A stretch of DNA of 64,000 nucleotides from Gryllotalpicola daejeonensis. GTDB taxonomy: Bacteria > Actinomycetota > Actinomycetes > Actinomycetales > Microbacteriaceae. The stretch is from NCBI RefSeq assembly GCF_039538145.1, contig NZ_BAABBV010000001.1, forward strand, positions 1,302,001-1,366,000. Direction: 5' to 3'. The notes beneath the pieces were generated by a model. That model was not told where the DNA came from and ran no database searches. It worked only from the letters and a program-made list of their open reading frames with translations. The translations under genes and the position numbers were made by a program. Positions 1 through 8,536 of this stretch are shown here, one piece after another (the first letter of the stretch is position 1; each line of letters opens with the position of its first letter).

Positions 1-227
1 ATCGGGGCCAGTCTGCGCGCGTAGTCGAGCGCTGCCGCCGGGTCGTGCACGCTGCACGGGCCGACGACCACGAGCAGGCGGTCGTCCTGCTCCTGCATGA
101 TCGCGTCGATCTCGGCGCGGTGCCGAGCGATGCGCGCGGAGGCCTCCGCACTGATCGGCAGCTCTGCCTTGAGCTCGTTGGGGGTGGGCAGCGGCTCGAA
201 GGTGGCTGCACCGAGGTCGTTCGACAT
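1..227 (-). CDS. aroG: Class I DAHP synthase, N-terminal part (gene runs off the window)
   Basis: 3-Deoxy-D-arabino-heptulosonate-7-phosphate synthase condenses phosphoenolpyruvate with erythrose-4-phosphate, the first committed step of the shikimate pathway to Trp, Tyr and Phe. Only the first 75 or so residues are present. They begin MSNDLGAATFEPLPTP and reach the family motif LLVVVGPCSVHDP, whose GPCS(V/I)HD forms part of the PEP-binding site of the AroF/G/H type. The ATG at 225-227 has a good ribosome binding site, GAGGA, six bases upstream. The gene lies behind a leader peptide rich in aromatic codons and a hairpin (next entries), so control by aromatic amino acid supply is likely. Which E. 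coli paralogue it matches cannot be decided, so the symbol is generic. Confidence 0.9.
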   Translation of the reverse strand, partial: MSNDLGAATFEPLPTPNELKAELPISAEASARIARHRAEIDAIMQEQDDRLLVVVGPCSVHDPAAALDYARRLAP

Positions 228-240
228 ACTCGTTCCTCTT

Positions 241-325
241 CTCCTTCCGGGCGGAAGGCCCTCAGCCCGACGCCTAGAAAGACGAATGGCAGAGAACGAA
301 GTCTCTGCCTGGCTGAAGGTGGGGT
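241..325 (-). promoter_or_regulatory. Candidate attenuator region between leader peptide and DAHP synthase
   Basis: Read on the minus strand, three mutually exclusive pairings are visible. First, GGCTGAGGTG (348-357, inside the leader ORF) pairs with CACCTTCAGCC (311-321) with one bulge. Second, GGCAGAGA and TCTCTGCC (288-309) form an 8-bp hairpin with a six-base loop, followed by the pyrimidine-rich ATTCGTCTTTCT, a terminator-like shape. Third, CACCTTCAGCC can instead pair with GGGCTGAGGG downstream (about 257-268). A further small hairpin, CCTTCC-GCCC-GGAAGG (243-258), lies close to the DAHP synthase ribosome binding site and could restrict translation. The exact switch was not computed. 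Confidence 0.6.
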
Positions 326-335
326 TCTGGTCTCG

Positions 336-389
336 TCAGAGCGCCGGCACCTCAGCCGGGGTCTCATAGACGTACCAGAAACGGTTCAT
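336..389 (-). CDS. Aromatic amino acid leader peptide (17 aa) upstream of DAHP synthase
   Basis: A 17-codon ORF reads MNRFWYVYETPAEVPAL and ends in TGA 108 bases before the DAHP synthase ATG. Four of its first eight residues are Phe, Trp, Tyr and Tyr, exactly the end products of the pathway. This is the hallmark of a ribosome-stalling leader for transcription attenuation. A GATACT box at 399-404 lies nine bases before the ATG, so the message probably starts only about three bases before the initiation codon, and no ribosome binding site is visible. The codons after the aromatic run (encoding PAEV) can pair with a downstream segment, as expected for the first arm of an attenuator. The coding assignment rests on composition and position, not on homology. 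Confidence 0.78.
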   Translation of the reverse strand: MNRFWYVYETPAEVPAL

Positions 390-466
390 GCCGCTGAGAG
401 TATCACGCAGGGCGCGCGCAGAGTCTGCGGCGTGTCCCCTGGTTTCTGCATGCCGGGGTGACCACT

Positions 467-1327
467 ATGGGGGTCATGCCCGCTGACGTCGGTGGCGAAT
501 GGAACCGCGACGCCGCCTACCATCCCTGGATCCAACGCATCGCCGCCGAACACGCCGGCGATGTGCTCGACGTCGGCTGTGGTGACGGGCTGCTCGCACT
601 GCGCCTCGCGGCGGTCTCCCGTTCGGTGGTCGGCATCGACCGCGATGCCGCCGCGATCGCGGAGGCGCACAAACGGCTGCGCATGGTCGCTAATACGGAT
701 GTCGCGGTGTCAGAGTTCGGCACCGAGTGGGGCCTCACGCCCGACAGTTACGACGTCATCACGATGGTGTCGGTGCTGCACGAGCTGCCGCTCCTTCCCA
801 CCCTCGAACGCGTGGTCGAGCTGCTGAAGCCAGGCGGCACCCTGATCGTCGTCGGCGAGGCCGAGCCGACCACGCTGATCGACCGCGCGCTCGAGCTGAT
901 CTCGGTGCCGTACGCCTGGGCACTCCAGACTTTCTATACCTGGCGCGGCATGTATCGCCCCGAGTTCGTCTCGGAGCAATCCGTCGCACCCACCTATTCG
1001 TACGCAGACGTGATGGATGCCGCCGCCGAGCTGCTGCCAGGGGCGGAACTGCATCGCGGGCTGCTCCGGCGGTACCGCCTCAGGTGGTCGAAGCCGGTCG
1101 AGGTCGCCGCCGGCGAGGTCGACCTCGCCGCGATGACGGCGGCGACTTCGGGGAGGGCGACGGCAGCCGGGCATCCTTCGAGCACGCGGACGACGCCCCT
1201 GTGCTCGACCGCGACGACATCGACGAGCTCTCACACCTCTTCGACCAGACGCGCGAGGTCCCGACGGTCGAGCCCGGCACCGACGCGCGCCGCAGCGCCT
1301 GACCCGGCTGCCAGTAGCCTCGACTGA
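467..1327 (+). CDS. SAM-dependent class I methyltransferase, probable 3' frameshift
   Basis: The N-terminal 200 residues form a class I methyltransferase fold. Motif I is DVLDVGCGDGLLALRLA, followed by the acidic residue of motif II in VVGIDRD and a motif IV-like DVITMVSVLHELP, resembling UbiE/Coq5-type enzymes. The substrate cannot be predicted. The ATG at 467 follows GGGG by about eight bases; GTG 458 and ATG 476 are alternatives. After about codon 225 this frame turns into a Ser/Thr/Arg-rich string that looks non-coding, while the +1-shifted frame becomes strongly coding-like (DDIDELSHLFDQTREVPTVE, stop at 1302, almost all codons ending in G or C). A one-base loss near 1135-1155, real or a sequencing error, would explain this. 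The ORF abuts the next gene. Confidence 0.75.
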   Translation: MGVMPADVGGEWNRDAAYHPWIQRIAAEHAGDVLDVGCGDGLLALRLAAVSRSVVGIDRDAAAIAEAHKRLRMVANTDVAVSEFGTEWGLTPDSYDVITMVSVLHELPLLPTLERVVELLKPGGTLIVVGEAEPTTLIDRALELISVPYAWALQTFYTWRGMYRPEFVSEQSVAPTYSYADVMDAAAELLPGAELHRGLLRRYRLRWSKPVEVAAGEVDLAAMTAATSGRATAAGHPSSTRTTPLCSTATTSTSSHTSSTRRARSRRSSPAPTRAAAPDPAASSLD

Positions 1328-2710
1328 GTGAGTGATACCTCGGCCGCACAGCCGCCCACCGCGACGCTGCGCACCGTGTTCGCCGGGCCGCGTGGGCGGC
1401 TGCTCATCGCCCTGCTGATCAGCGAGTTCGGCGGCGCGGTGCAGGGCATCGCCTATTCGACGGTGCTGCCGCTCGCGGCATCCGATCTGGGCGGCTCCGC
1501 ACTCTATGGCGCAACGCTCGCGGCCGCCACGCTCTCATCGCTCTTCGTTCTCGCGCTCGGCCCGGGCCTCACGGTGCGCCTCGGCTTCTCGAACGCCATC
1601 GGCGTCGCCACGGTGCTGTTCGTGATCGGAGCGGCGCTGTCCGCGCTGGCACCCGCGATGGTGTGGGTGCTCGTCGCGAACGTCATCAGGGGTCTCAGCA
1701 CCGGCATCATCGCCGGACTGGGGTACGCCGCTCTCGGCTCGCTGTACGAAGACGCGCTGCGGCCGCGCGTGTTCGGGCTGTTCGCCTTCATGTGGCTCGT
1801 GCCGTCGCTCGTCGGGCCGCTGGTGAACGCCGGCATCGCGTCTGCGGCGGGGTGGCGCTGGGCGATGGTCTGGCCGGCCGCGCTCGTGATCGGCGGCCGG
1901 CTGCTGATGTGGCGCTCGGTCGCGATCATCCCGCGGCAGGAGGGGGGCGCACGGCTCAGTCCGCTGATCGGCTTCGGCGCGGTCGTCGCCTTCGCGCTCG
2001 CCTCGTGGGCATCGTCGGGGCACGGCGCACTCGCGTGGGCGGGCTACGCCATCGGCCTGGGCGGCGCGATCGCGCTCTCGTTCGTGCTGATCGTGCACGC
2101 GTCGGGCGGCTCTCGGCGCCGGGTCGTGACGATCGCGGCCTTCTTCGGGTCGTGCGTCATCTACTTCGCCGCGGAGTCGGTCATGCCGCTGTCGGTCGTG
2201 ACCGGGCTCGGCGGCTCGGTGCTCGCGGGCGGCCTGGTCGTCGGGGTCGCGGGCGTCTGCTGGTCGCTGCTCGGGCTGGTTCCGGTGCGCGAGAGCTCGC
2301 GGGTGTTCGGGCGGGCGCCGATCGGCGTCGTGCTGGTCGGGCTTGGAATGGTCGCGATGGCGGCCGCGGTGCTGTCGGGGTCGGCGCGCGTCGGGGTGCC
2401 GCTCGCCCTCGGCGCGGGCGCACTGGTCGGTATCGGCATGGGCATGGCCTACACCGTGCAGTCGGCCGCGAACTTCAACGCCTTGGAGCCGACGCGCGTC
2501 GCCGTCATCGCCAGCGCCGTAGCGTTCGCCGAGACCGGGTCGGTCACCGTCGGGTCACTGCTCACCGGCGGCAGTTACTCGCTCGCCACCTCGTCGGGCG
2601 CGCACGCCGTCCCGACGCTCGCCGTCGGCTTCGCGGTGCTCGCCGGCCTCGCCGTGGTCGTCACCTGGCTCACCGTGGGCTCGCTGCGGCCTGGAAGAGT
2701 GGAGTCGTGA
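1328..2710 (+). CDS. MFS family transporter
   Basis: A 460-residue integral membrane protein with the pattern of a major facilitator, probably a drug or metabolite exporter. Successive hydrophobic segments start with LLIALLISEFGGAVQGIAYS and alternate with short Arg-containing loops (GLTVRLGF, LYEDALRPRVFG) typical of MFS loops between helices 2-3 and 4-5. About 12 to 14 transmembrane helices fit the length. It begins with GTG directly after the methyltransferase ORF and ends by overlapping the GTG start of the following acetyltransferase (GTGA), so the three genes are probably cotranscribed. The substrate is unknown. Confidence 0.85.
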   Translation: MSDTSAAQPPTATLRTVFAGPRGRLLIALLISEFGGAVQGIAYSTVLPLAASDLGGSALYGATLAAATLSSLFVLALGPGLTVRLGFSNAIGVATVLFVIGAALSALAPAMVWVLVANVIRGLSTGIIAGLGYAALGSLYEDALRPRVFGLFAFMWLVPSLVGPLVNAGIASAAGWRWAMVWPAALVIGGRLLMWRSVAIIPRQEGGARLSPLIGFGAVVAFALASWASSGHGALAWAGYAIGLGGAIALSFVLIVHASGGSRRRVVTIAAFFGSCVIYFAAESVMPLSVVTGLGGSVLAGGLVVGVAGVCWSLLGLVPVRESSRVFGRAPIGVVLVGLGMVAMAAAVLSGSARVGVPLALGAGALVGIGMGMAYTVQSAANFNALEPTRVAVIASAVAFAETGSVTVGSLLTGGSYSLATSSGAHAVPTLAVGFAVLAGLAVVVTWLTVGSLRPGRVES

Positions 2711-3456
2711 ACCCGGTCACCGAACTCTCCGCCATCGACTTCGCCGCGCTCGCCGACACGGGGTGGCCCACGCTCGAGCGCGCGGGCGTCGCGGGTTGGC
2801 AGGTGCGCACGGCCGGCGGTGTGACGAAGCGCGCGAACTCCGCATGGTCGGCGGGGTGCGCAGCGGATGCCTCACCCGACGCCCTCGCGGCCGTCGAGCG
2901 TGCCTATCGCGAGCGTGCTCTGCCGCCGATCTTCCAGCTCGCCGGGGCCGAGGCCGCCGTGAGGGCCGCGCTGGTCGGGCGCGGGTACCGCCTCGTCGAC
3001 GAGACGCTGGTGCTCGCGGCATCCCTCGCATCGCTCGCCGATCAGCCACGCGACATCGACATCGCGATCACGAGAGCGCCCGACGACGACTGGCTCGGCG
3101 CATGGTGGGCGGTCGACGGGCGCGGTGGTGCCGCCGAGCTCGAGATCGCGCGGCAGATCGTCACCGGCGTTCCCGCCCTCTACGCGTCGCTGCGCGTCGA
3201 CGGGGCCGTCGCGTCAGTCGCGCGACTCGCGCTGGTCGACACCTGGGGCGGCCTGTACTGCGTCGCGACGCTGCCCGAGTTCCGGCGCCGCGGCTACGGC
3301 GAGCGGGTCACGCGCGCGCTGCTCGCGGCCGGCGCCGAGCGAGGCGTGACGGATGCCTGGCTGCAGGTCGTCGCCCGCAACGACGGCGCTCTCGCCCTGT
3401 ACTCGCGGCTCGGCTTCGCCGAGGTCGATCGCTACGAGTACCTCGTGGGCGCCTAG
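2707..3456 (+). CDS. GNAT family N-acetyltransferase (Rv0428c/Cg3035-like)
   Basis: A 249-residue protein. The N-terminal half carries the pattern GWQVRTAGGVTKRANSAWS that I associate with actinobacterial proteins of the Rv0428c/Cg3035 type. The C-terminal half is a canonical GNAT domain with the acetyl-CoA loop ATLPEFRRRGYGERVTRALL and the late motif NDGALALYSRLGFAEVDRYEYL. The acceptor molecule is unknown. The GTG start at 2707 overlaps the MFS stop by four bases, indicating translational coupling. Its TAG stop lies on the palindrome CTAG at 3453-3456, which also supplies the stop of the convergent ABC-F gene. Confidence 0.82.
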   Translation: MNPVTELSAIDFAALADTGWPTLERAGVAGWQVRTAGGVTKRANSAWSAGCAADASPDALAAVERAYRERALPPIFQLAGAEAAVRAALVGRGYRLVDETLVLAASLASLADQPRDIDIAITRAPDDDWLGAWWAVDGRGGAAELEIARQIVTGVPALYASLRVDGAVASVARLALVDTWGGLYCVATLPEFRRRGYGERVTRALLAAGAERGVTDAWLQVVARNDGALALYSRLGFAEVDRYEYLVGA

Positions 3457-5303
3457 CCCTCGAGCTGCTCTGAGAGCTCGAGCCAGCGGGTCTCGAGGTC
3501 GGCGAGCTCGGTCTCGAGCGCGCGCAGCTCGTCGGTCAGGGCGCCGAGACCCACGTAGTCGGACTGGTCGTGCGCCGCGAGCCGATCGTGCGCCGCGGCG
3601 ATCTCGCCCTGCAGTCGCCCGATGCGACGGTCGATCGAGGCGACCTCTTTCTCGGCGTTGCGGCGCTCGGCGCCGGTGAGGCCGGGAGCCGCCTGCGGGG
3701 CGCGGTCTCCATTCTCGCCGCGCTCGAGTCGACCCACGGAAGCGGCGACCGGCGTGCTGCCCCGCGCCGCGGCCGAGGCATCCGTCGCCTGCTGTGCCCT
3801 GCGCAGTTCGAGGTACTCGTCCACGCCACGGGGCAGCTGGCGCAGGTGACCGTTCAGGATCGCGAACTGCTGGTCGGTCACCCGCTCGAGCAGATAGCGG
3901 TCGTGCGAGACGACGATCAGGGTGCCCGGCCACGAGTCGAGCAGGTCCTCGATCGCGGCGAGCATGTCGGTGTCGAGATCGTTCGTCGGCTCGTCGAGGA
4001 TCAGCACGTTCGGCTCGTCGAGCAGGATCAGCAGCAGCTGCAGGCGGCGCTTCTGGCCACCCGAGAGATCTTTGACAGGCGTCGACAGCTGCGCGCTCGA
4101 GAAGCCGAGGCGCTCGAGCAGCTGACCGGGAGTCAGCTCCTGCGCCTTCGACCCCGAGCCGATGGTGTAGCTGGTGCGCAGGCCCGCGATCACCGTACGC
4201 ACCGGCTGGTCGAGCACCTCGTCGAGCTCGTCGAGGCGCTGCGTGAGCGTCGCCACCTTGACCGTCTTGCCGCGCTTGACGCGGCCCGACGTCGGGGCGA
4301 CGGTGCCGGCGACGAGCCCGAGCAGCGTCGACTTACCCGCGCCGTTGACACCGAGGATCCCGGTGCGCTCGCCCGGGGCGATGCGCCAGGTGATGTCGCG
4401 CAGGACGGGCCGGTCGAATTCGACCGACACGTCGAGCAGGTCGACGACGTCCTTCCCGAGACGCGACACCGCGAGCCGCTGCAGCGAGACGGGGTCGCGC
4501 ACCTCGGGCACGTCGGCGATGAGCGCGTTCGCCGCGTCGATGCGGAACTTCGGCTTCGACGTGCGAGCCGGTGCTCCGCGACGCAGCCAGGCGAGCTCCT
4601 TGCGGGCGAGGTTCTGGCGCCGCGCCTCGGTGGCCGCAGCCATGCGGTCGCGCTCGACCCGCTGCAGGATGTAGGCCGCGTAGCCGCCCTCGAAGGGCTC
4701 GACGATGCGGTCGTGCACCTCCCACGTCATCGTGCACACCTCGTCGAGGAACCAGCGGTCGTGCGTCACGACGACGAGAGCCCCTGCGCCGGCCGCCCAG
4801 CGCGTCTTGAGGTGGCCGGCGAGCCAGGCGATGCCCTCGACATCGAGGTGGTTGGTGGGCTCGTCGAGGAAGATGACGTCCCAGTCGCCGACGAGCAGGG
4901 CGGCGAGCGCCACGCGGCGGCGCTGCCCACCCGAGAGCGTCGAGATCGCGGCATCCCACGCGATATCGCCGACCAGCCCCGCGATCACGTCGCGCGTGCG
5001 CGCGTCACCGGCCCACTCGTGGTGTGCCGCGTCACCGACGATGGTCTCGGCGACCGTGCGCTCCGGGTCGAGCGTGTCCGCCTGGTCGAGCACACCGAGG
5101 CGCAGATCGCGGCGTCGCGTGACGCGGCCCGAGTCCGGATCCATGCGGCCGGCGAGCAGCCGCAGCAGCGTCGACTTGCCGTCGCCGTTCCGGCCGACGA
5201 TGCCGACGCGGTCACCCTCTTGCAAGCCGAGGGTCACGGAATCGAAGACGACGCGGGTCGGAAACTCGAGGTGCAGCGACTCGGCGCCGAGCAGATGGGC
5301 CAT
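3453..5303 (-). CDS. ABC-F family ATPase, Uup-like
   Basis: A soluble 616-residue protein with two ABC ATPase domains and no membrane domain. Domain 1 has Walker A GRNGDGKST, signature LSGGQRRRVAL and Walker B VIFLDEPTNHLD. Domain 2 has GVNGAGKST, LSGGQKRRLQL and LILDEPTNDLD. A charged coiled-coil tail (about the last 75 residues) resembles the C-terminal domain of Uup, which binds nucleic acid. ABC-F proteins act on ribosomes (translation factor, ribosome rescue or antibiotic protection), and the tail favours the Uup branch over a resistance protein. The ATG follows TAAGCT by seven bases, so the message is probably leaderless. The gene converges on, and overlaps by four bases, the acetyltransferase gene. 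Confidence 0.9.
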   Translation of the reverse strand: MAHLLGAESLHLEFPTRVVFDSVTLGLQEGDRVGIVGRNGDGKSTLLRLLAGRMDPDSGRVTRRRDLRLGVLDQADTLDPERTVAETIVGDAAHHEWAGDARTRDVIAGLVGDIAWDAAISTLSGGQRRRVALAALLVGDWDVIFLDEPTNHLDVEGIAWLAGHLKTRWAAGAGALVVVTHDRWFLDEVCTMTWEVHDRIVEPFEGGYAAYILQRVERDRMAAATEARRQNLARKELAWLRRGAPARTSKPKFRIDAANALIADVPEVRDPVSLQRLAVSRLGKDVVDLLDVSVEFDRPVLRDITWRIAPGERTGILGVNGAGKSTLLGLVAGTVAPTSGRVKRGKTVKVATLTQRLDELDEVLDQPVRTVIAGLRTSYTIGSGSKAQELTPGQLLERLGFSSAQLSTPVKDLSGGQKRRLQLLLILLDEPNVLILDEPTNDLDTDMLAAIEDLLDSWPGTLIVVSHDRYLLERVTDQQFAILNGHLRQLPRGVDEYLELRRAQQATDASAAARGSTPVAASVGRLERGENGDRAPQAAPGLTGAERRNAEKEVASIDRRIGRLQGEIAAAHDRLAAHDQSDYVGLGALTDELRALETELADLETRWLELSEQLEG

Positions 5304-5451
5304 TCCTTCCAGCTTAGGCGAGCGCGTCCTACCTCTGAATTGGGGGGAGCGCAGCCGGGTACCGGTGCGCCATATTGTGGCAACCTGTCACTCGACCTGC
5401 TCTGAACCCGATCTCAGTGCCTGGTCGCTGTTTTCAGCCCGGGGGGACGGC

Positions 5452-8349
5452 ATGAGCGCATACCCGATGCCGCGCGCGGTGGCGACTGCCGAAACGCGCG
5501 AGCGGCTGCGGGCCGCGGTCGCCCACGTCTCGGCGCTGAGCCTCGAGCCGCACGCACGGCCCGGCTTGCTCGTCGTGCACGGACCGGAGGGCTACCAGTC
5601 GGCCGCGCTGCTGCGCGAGGCGATTCCGTATCTCGAGAACTGGACGCTCGTCGCGGGCGTCGCCGATGCACGCGATCGGATGTCTGACTGGGCGCTCCTC
5701 GACGTGCTGAACGCGTCGCTCGCGCGCTTCGAGGTGCGGGTCGACACACCGCGATCTGCGCCGGGGACCGCGGACGACGTCGCCGTCGTGGGGCGCAGCG
5801 TCGCACGGGCGCTGGCCGCGATCGAAGGCCCCGTGTGCGTCATGGTCGAGAACGTGCACTTCGCCGACGACAAGTCGGTCGATGCGCTGCGTCACGGCAT
5901 GCGTCGTCACGGCGACCAGCCGCAGCTCCTGCTGATGTCGACCGAGGCGCAGACCCTCCCGGGCGGCCAGCCGCTCGACGGCTCAGGGCAGGTGCGGCCC
6001 GAGCACAAGGCGACCCTGCGCGTGCCGCCACTGTCGGCGACCGACGTGCAGGAGATCGCGGTCGAGGTACTCGGCCGCCCGCTCGCGGGTCGCGTCGCGC
6101 GGCGCTTCGTCTCCGACACCGACGGCAACCCCACCCTGATCGCCGCACTGCTCGAGGCCTACCGCGACGACATCGCGAGCGCTCTGCACCCGGCGGCGAT
6201 CGACCTGGACAGGGGGCGGCTCGTCCCACTTCTTCCCCGCCAGCAGCAGGCGCTCGAGGCGGCGTCCCTCGGCGCGCGCGCCGCCGCCGAGGTGGTGGCG
6301 GTGCTGCGCGAGCCGACCGCCATCGCCACGGTCAACCGCGTCGCCACCTGGCTCGGCATCACCGAGACGTTCGGCGCCTTCGATCTGGACGCGGCCGAAC
6401 GCGCCGGCCTGGTCCGTTTCGTCGACGATGCAGCGATTCCGACCGTCGCTCCCCCGACCCGCGTCGCGGGCGACCGCATCGCCGCGGGGATCGCCATCGA
6501 GCGGCGGCGACAGATCCACTCGGCCGCGGCCGACGTGCTGACGGGCATCGCCGTGCTGCGCCACCGCATCGGCGCGATGGACGTCGAAGACGTCACGCTG
6601 GTCGCCGACCTGCTGGAGGCCGCGAACACGCGTGCCGCCGTGGGCGATGCGGAGAACGCGATGTCGCTCGCGCTGTGGGCCGTGCAGCTGGCGGCGCCCG
6701 GCGCCGAGTACGAGCGAGCCGTGCTCGTCACGGGCACGCTCGCACTGCGCCTGCACGAGCACCAGCGCATCTTCCAGCTCACGGGCGAGCTCGCCGCGCT
6801 GCCGGCATCCCAGCTGCGCGACGCGATTCTCGCCGACCTCGAGGTCCTCACGGGCAGCCGCGACGCAGGCACCGAGCGTGCCCAGAGTGTCGTGCACCAT
6901 GCCGACCGCTCGCCGACGGCGCGCGCCCTCGCCGCGCACGCGGCCGTCATGGTTCCGCTCTACGACGCGATCAACGAGCGTCACGAGGCGATGGCGCGCA
7001 ACGTCGCCGAGGCGCGCCGCGTGGTCGCGAATGCTCCCACCAACCCGCGCGACGTCGCCCCCGAACTGCGCTGGCTCGTGCGGCCGACGGAGTACGAGCT
7101 CTGGCTCACCGCCTGGGAGCTCGTCGCCGCCGCGCGGCTGCGCGACTCGGAGCGGCTCGCCGACCGCATGAACCGCATCGACCAGCTGCTGCGCGGAACG
7201 CCCGACTCGCCCGCCGCCGTCGATGCCCTCGTCTACCAGGCGCGCACGCTCGTCTACGCGGGTCGGGTGACGGATGCCGCCAGCAGATTGCACCGCGTCA
7301 CCCGAGTGGCCGGCGGCTTCCTGGATTCCTGGATGCGGCACACCGCACTGACCATGCAGGCGCACGTGCTGTTCCTCACCGGCGAGTGGGAGAAGGCGGT
7401 GCTCGCGGGGCGGATCGCGCTCGACAGCGCGTTCGACGACCCGTACCGTGACGCGCTGCCGACGGCATATGCCGCCTCGGGCATGGTGGCGGCCGCCCGC
7501 GGCGACACCGAAGAGGTGCACCGCATCGACCAGCTGCTCAGCATGCTGCCGCCGTCGGCCGGTGGAGCCATTCCTTACGACCCCGACCTGCCCGACCTGA
7601 TGCGGGCCGAGCTCGCCGCCGCGATCGGCGACCACCTCGCACAGCTGCGGGCCACCGAAACCGCCCGCATCGCGAGCCGTCGCGGCTCGCCGTGGAGCTG
7701 GCTGCCGCTGCACGTCGACGCTCTGCTGCGGCTGCGGCGCACCGCCGAGGCCATGGCGATCGCGAACGAGGCACTCTCGGGGACGACACCGTGGAACCGC
7801 TCGCCGCTGGCCGTCAGCCGCCTGCGGGCGCGCATCGCGCTGGCATCCGGCGATCTCGAAACGGCGGGCGCGCTGTACGCGGGCGTCGTGCACAGCCAGA
7901 CCGCCGCGGGCCTGCCGTTCACCCTCGCGCGCGACCGCCTCGACTACGCCGAGGCACTGCACGCCGACGGCCAGACCGCGAGCGCCCTTGAACAGCTCGA
8001 GCTCGCGGCGGCGACGTTCCGCGGCCTCAAGGCCGGCACGTACCTCATGCGGGTTCTCGAGCGCATCGAAGAGCTGTCGACCGGGGGCGCGCAGCCGTCG
8101 GCGCCGATGATCCCCGTCACGGCAGCTGACGCGGACAGCGCGGCGCTGGCCGAGCTGACGACGCGCGAGCGCGAGGTCGCCGTGGCGGTTGCCAGCGGCC
8201 TCACGAACCGCGAAGTGGCCGAGCGGCTGTTCGTCTCGGTGACGACCGTGAACTTCCACGTGCGCAACATCCTCGCCAAATTGGCACTGCGGTCACGCCG
8301 CGAGCTGCGCTCGATCGTTCACGCAGGTGAAGGGCCAGTCAGGTCTTGA
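5452..8349 (+). CDS. Large LuxR family regulator with degenerate STAND/LAL-type ATPase domain
   Basis: A 965-residue regulator with a C-terminal LuxR/GerE HTH: the string TTREREVAVAVASGLTNREVAERLFVSVTTVNFHVRNILAKL matches the four-helix DNA-binding fold closely (shown as positions about 900-945 of the protein). The N-terminal 300 residues resemble the LAL/MalT ATPase (pattern RRFVSDTDGNPTLIAALLEA), but the P-loop reads VVHGPEGYQSAALL. It therefore lacks the GxGK(S/T) lysine, and the Walker B equivalent is VCVMVENVHFAD. The middle is helical and repeat-like, as in TPR arms. The ATG at 5452 follows GGGGGGACGGC, a purine-rich binding site. It stands alone between oppositely oriented genes, so its target is unknown. 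Confidence 0.82.
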   Translation: MSAYPMPRAVATAETRERLRAAVAHVSALSLEPHARPGLLVVHGPEGYQSAALLREAIPYLENWTLVAGVADARDRMSDWALLDVLNASLARFEVRVDTPRSAPGTADDVAVVGRSVARALAAIEGPVCVMVENVHFADDKSVDALRHGMRRHGDQPQLLLMSTEAQTLPGGQPLDGSGQVRPEHKATLRVPPLSATDVQEIAVEVLGRPLAGRVARRFVSDTDGNPTLIAALLEAYRDDIASALHPAAIDLDRGRLVPLLPRQQQALEAASLGARAAAEVVAVLREPTAIATVNRVATWLGITETFGAFDLDAAERAGLVRFVDDAAIPTVAPPTRVAGDRIAAGIAIERRRQIHSAAADVLTGIAVLRHRIGAMDVEDVTLVADLLEAANTRAAVGDAENAMSLALWAVQLAAPGAEYERAVLVTGTLALRLHEHQRIFQLTGELAALPASQLRDAILADLEVLTGSRDAGTERAQSVVHHADRSPTARALAAHAAVMVPLYDAINERHEAMARNVAEARRVVANAPTNPRDVAPELRWLVRPTEYELWLTAWELVAAARLRDSERLADRMNRIDQLLRGTPDSPAAVDALVYQARTLVYAGRVTDAASRLHRVTRVAGGFLDSWMRHTALTMQAHVLFLTGEWEKAVLAGRIALDSAFDDPYRDALPTAYAASGMVAAARGDTEEVHRIDQLLSMLPPSAGGAIPYDPDLPDLMRAELAAAIGDHLAQLRATETARIASRRGSPWSWLPLHVDALLRLRRTAEAMAIANEALSGTTPWNRSPLAVSRLRARIALASGDLETAGALYAGVVHSQTAAGLPFTLARDRLDYAEALHADGQTASALEQLELAAATFRGLKAGTYLMRVLERIEELSTGGAQPSAPMIPVTAADADSAALAELTTREREVAVAVASGLTNREVAERLFVSVTTVNFHVRNILAKLALRSRRELRSIVHAGEGPVRS

Positions 8350-8357
8350 CGGTTTGA

Positions 8358-8389
8358 CGAGCACCGAGCTCACGCGGCCGAGGTGCTCG
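8358..8389 (+). terminator. Inverted repeat after the LuxR gene, possible terminator
   Basis: CGAGCACC and GGTGCTCG form an 8-bp perfect stem with a 16-base GC-rich loop that can pair further (GAGC/GGCC partly). It starts nine bases past the LuxR stop. There is no T-run, so intrinsic termination would be weak; an operator role is possible. Confidence 0.35.
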
Positions 8390-8501
8390 ATACTCTGGGG
8401 CTAGCCAGGCGGGGGGTCGTCTCGAGAGAGAACCCCACCCTCCCCCAATCTCCCAACCCCGTGGACTTTCGAGATCCGAACGGTCCCCCGCCGGCGCAGG
8501 C

Positions 8502-8515
8502 CTGAACCGGTTCAG
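8502..8515. promoter_or_regulatory. 14-bp perfect palindrome between convergent genes
   Basis: CTGAACCGGTTCAG is self-complementary and lies 22 bases beyond the ispE stop, in a 187-base gap between the LuxR gene and ispE. The gap holds no ORF. It also has an orphan TACTCT box at 8391-8396 with no start codon at the usual distance. The function of the palindrome is unknown. Confidence 0.3.
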
Positions 8516-8536
8516 CGACCCGGCGGCCGGGCACCG

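Noticed and set aside
3570..5405. 611-codon plus-strand frame opposite the ABC-F gene
   Set aside because: It mirrors the high-GC codon pattern of the real gene, is Arg-rich with no domain, and the opposite strand has full ABC motifs.
5983..8259. 758-codon minus-strand frame opposite the LuxR gene
   Set aside because: Antisense shadow, Arg/Gly/His-rich with no recognisable fold; the LuxR HTH and domain order are on the plus strand.
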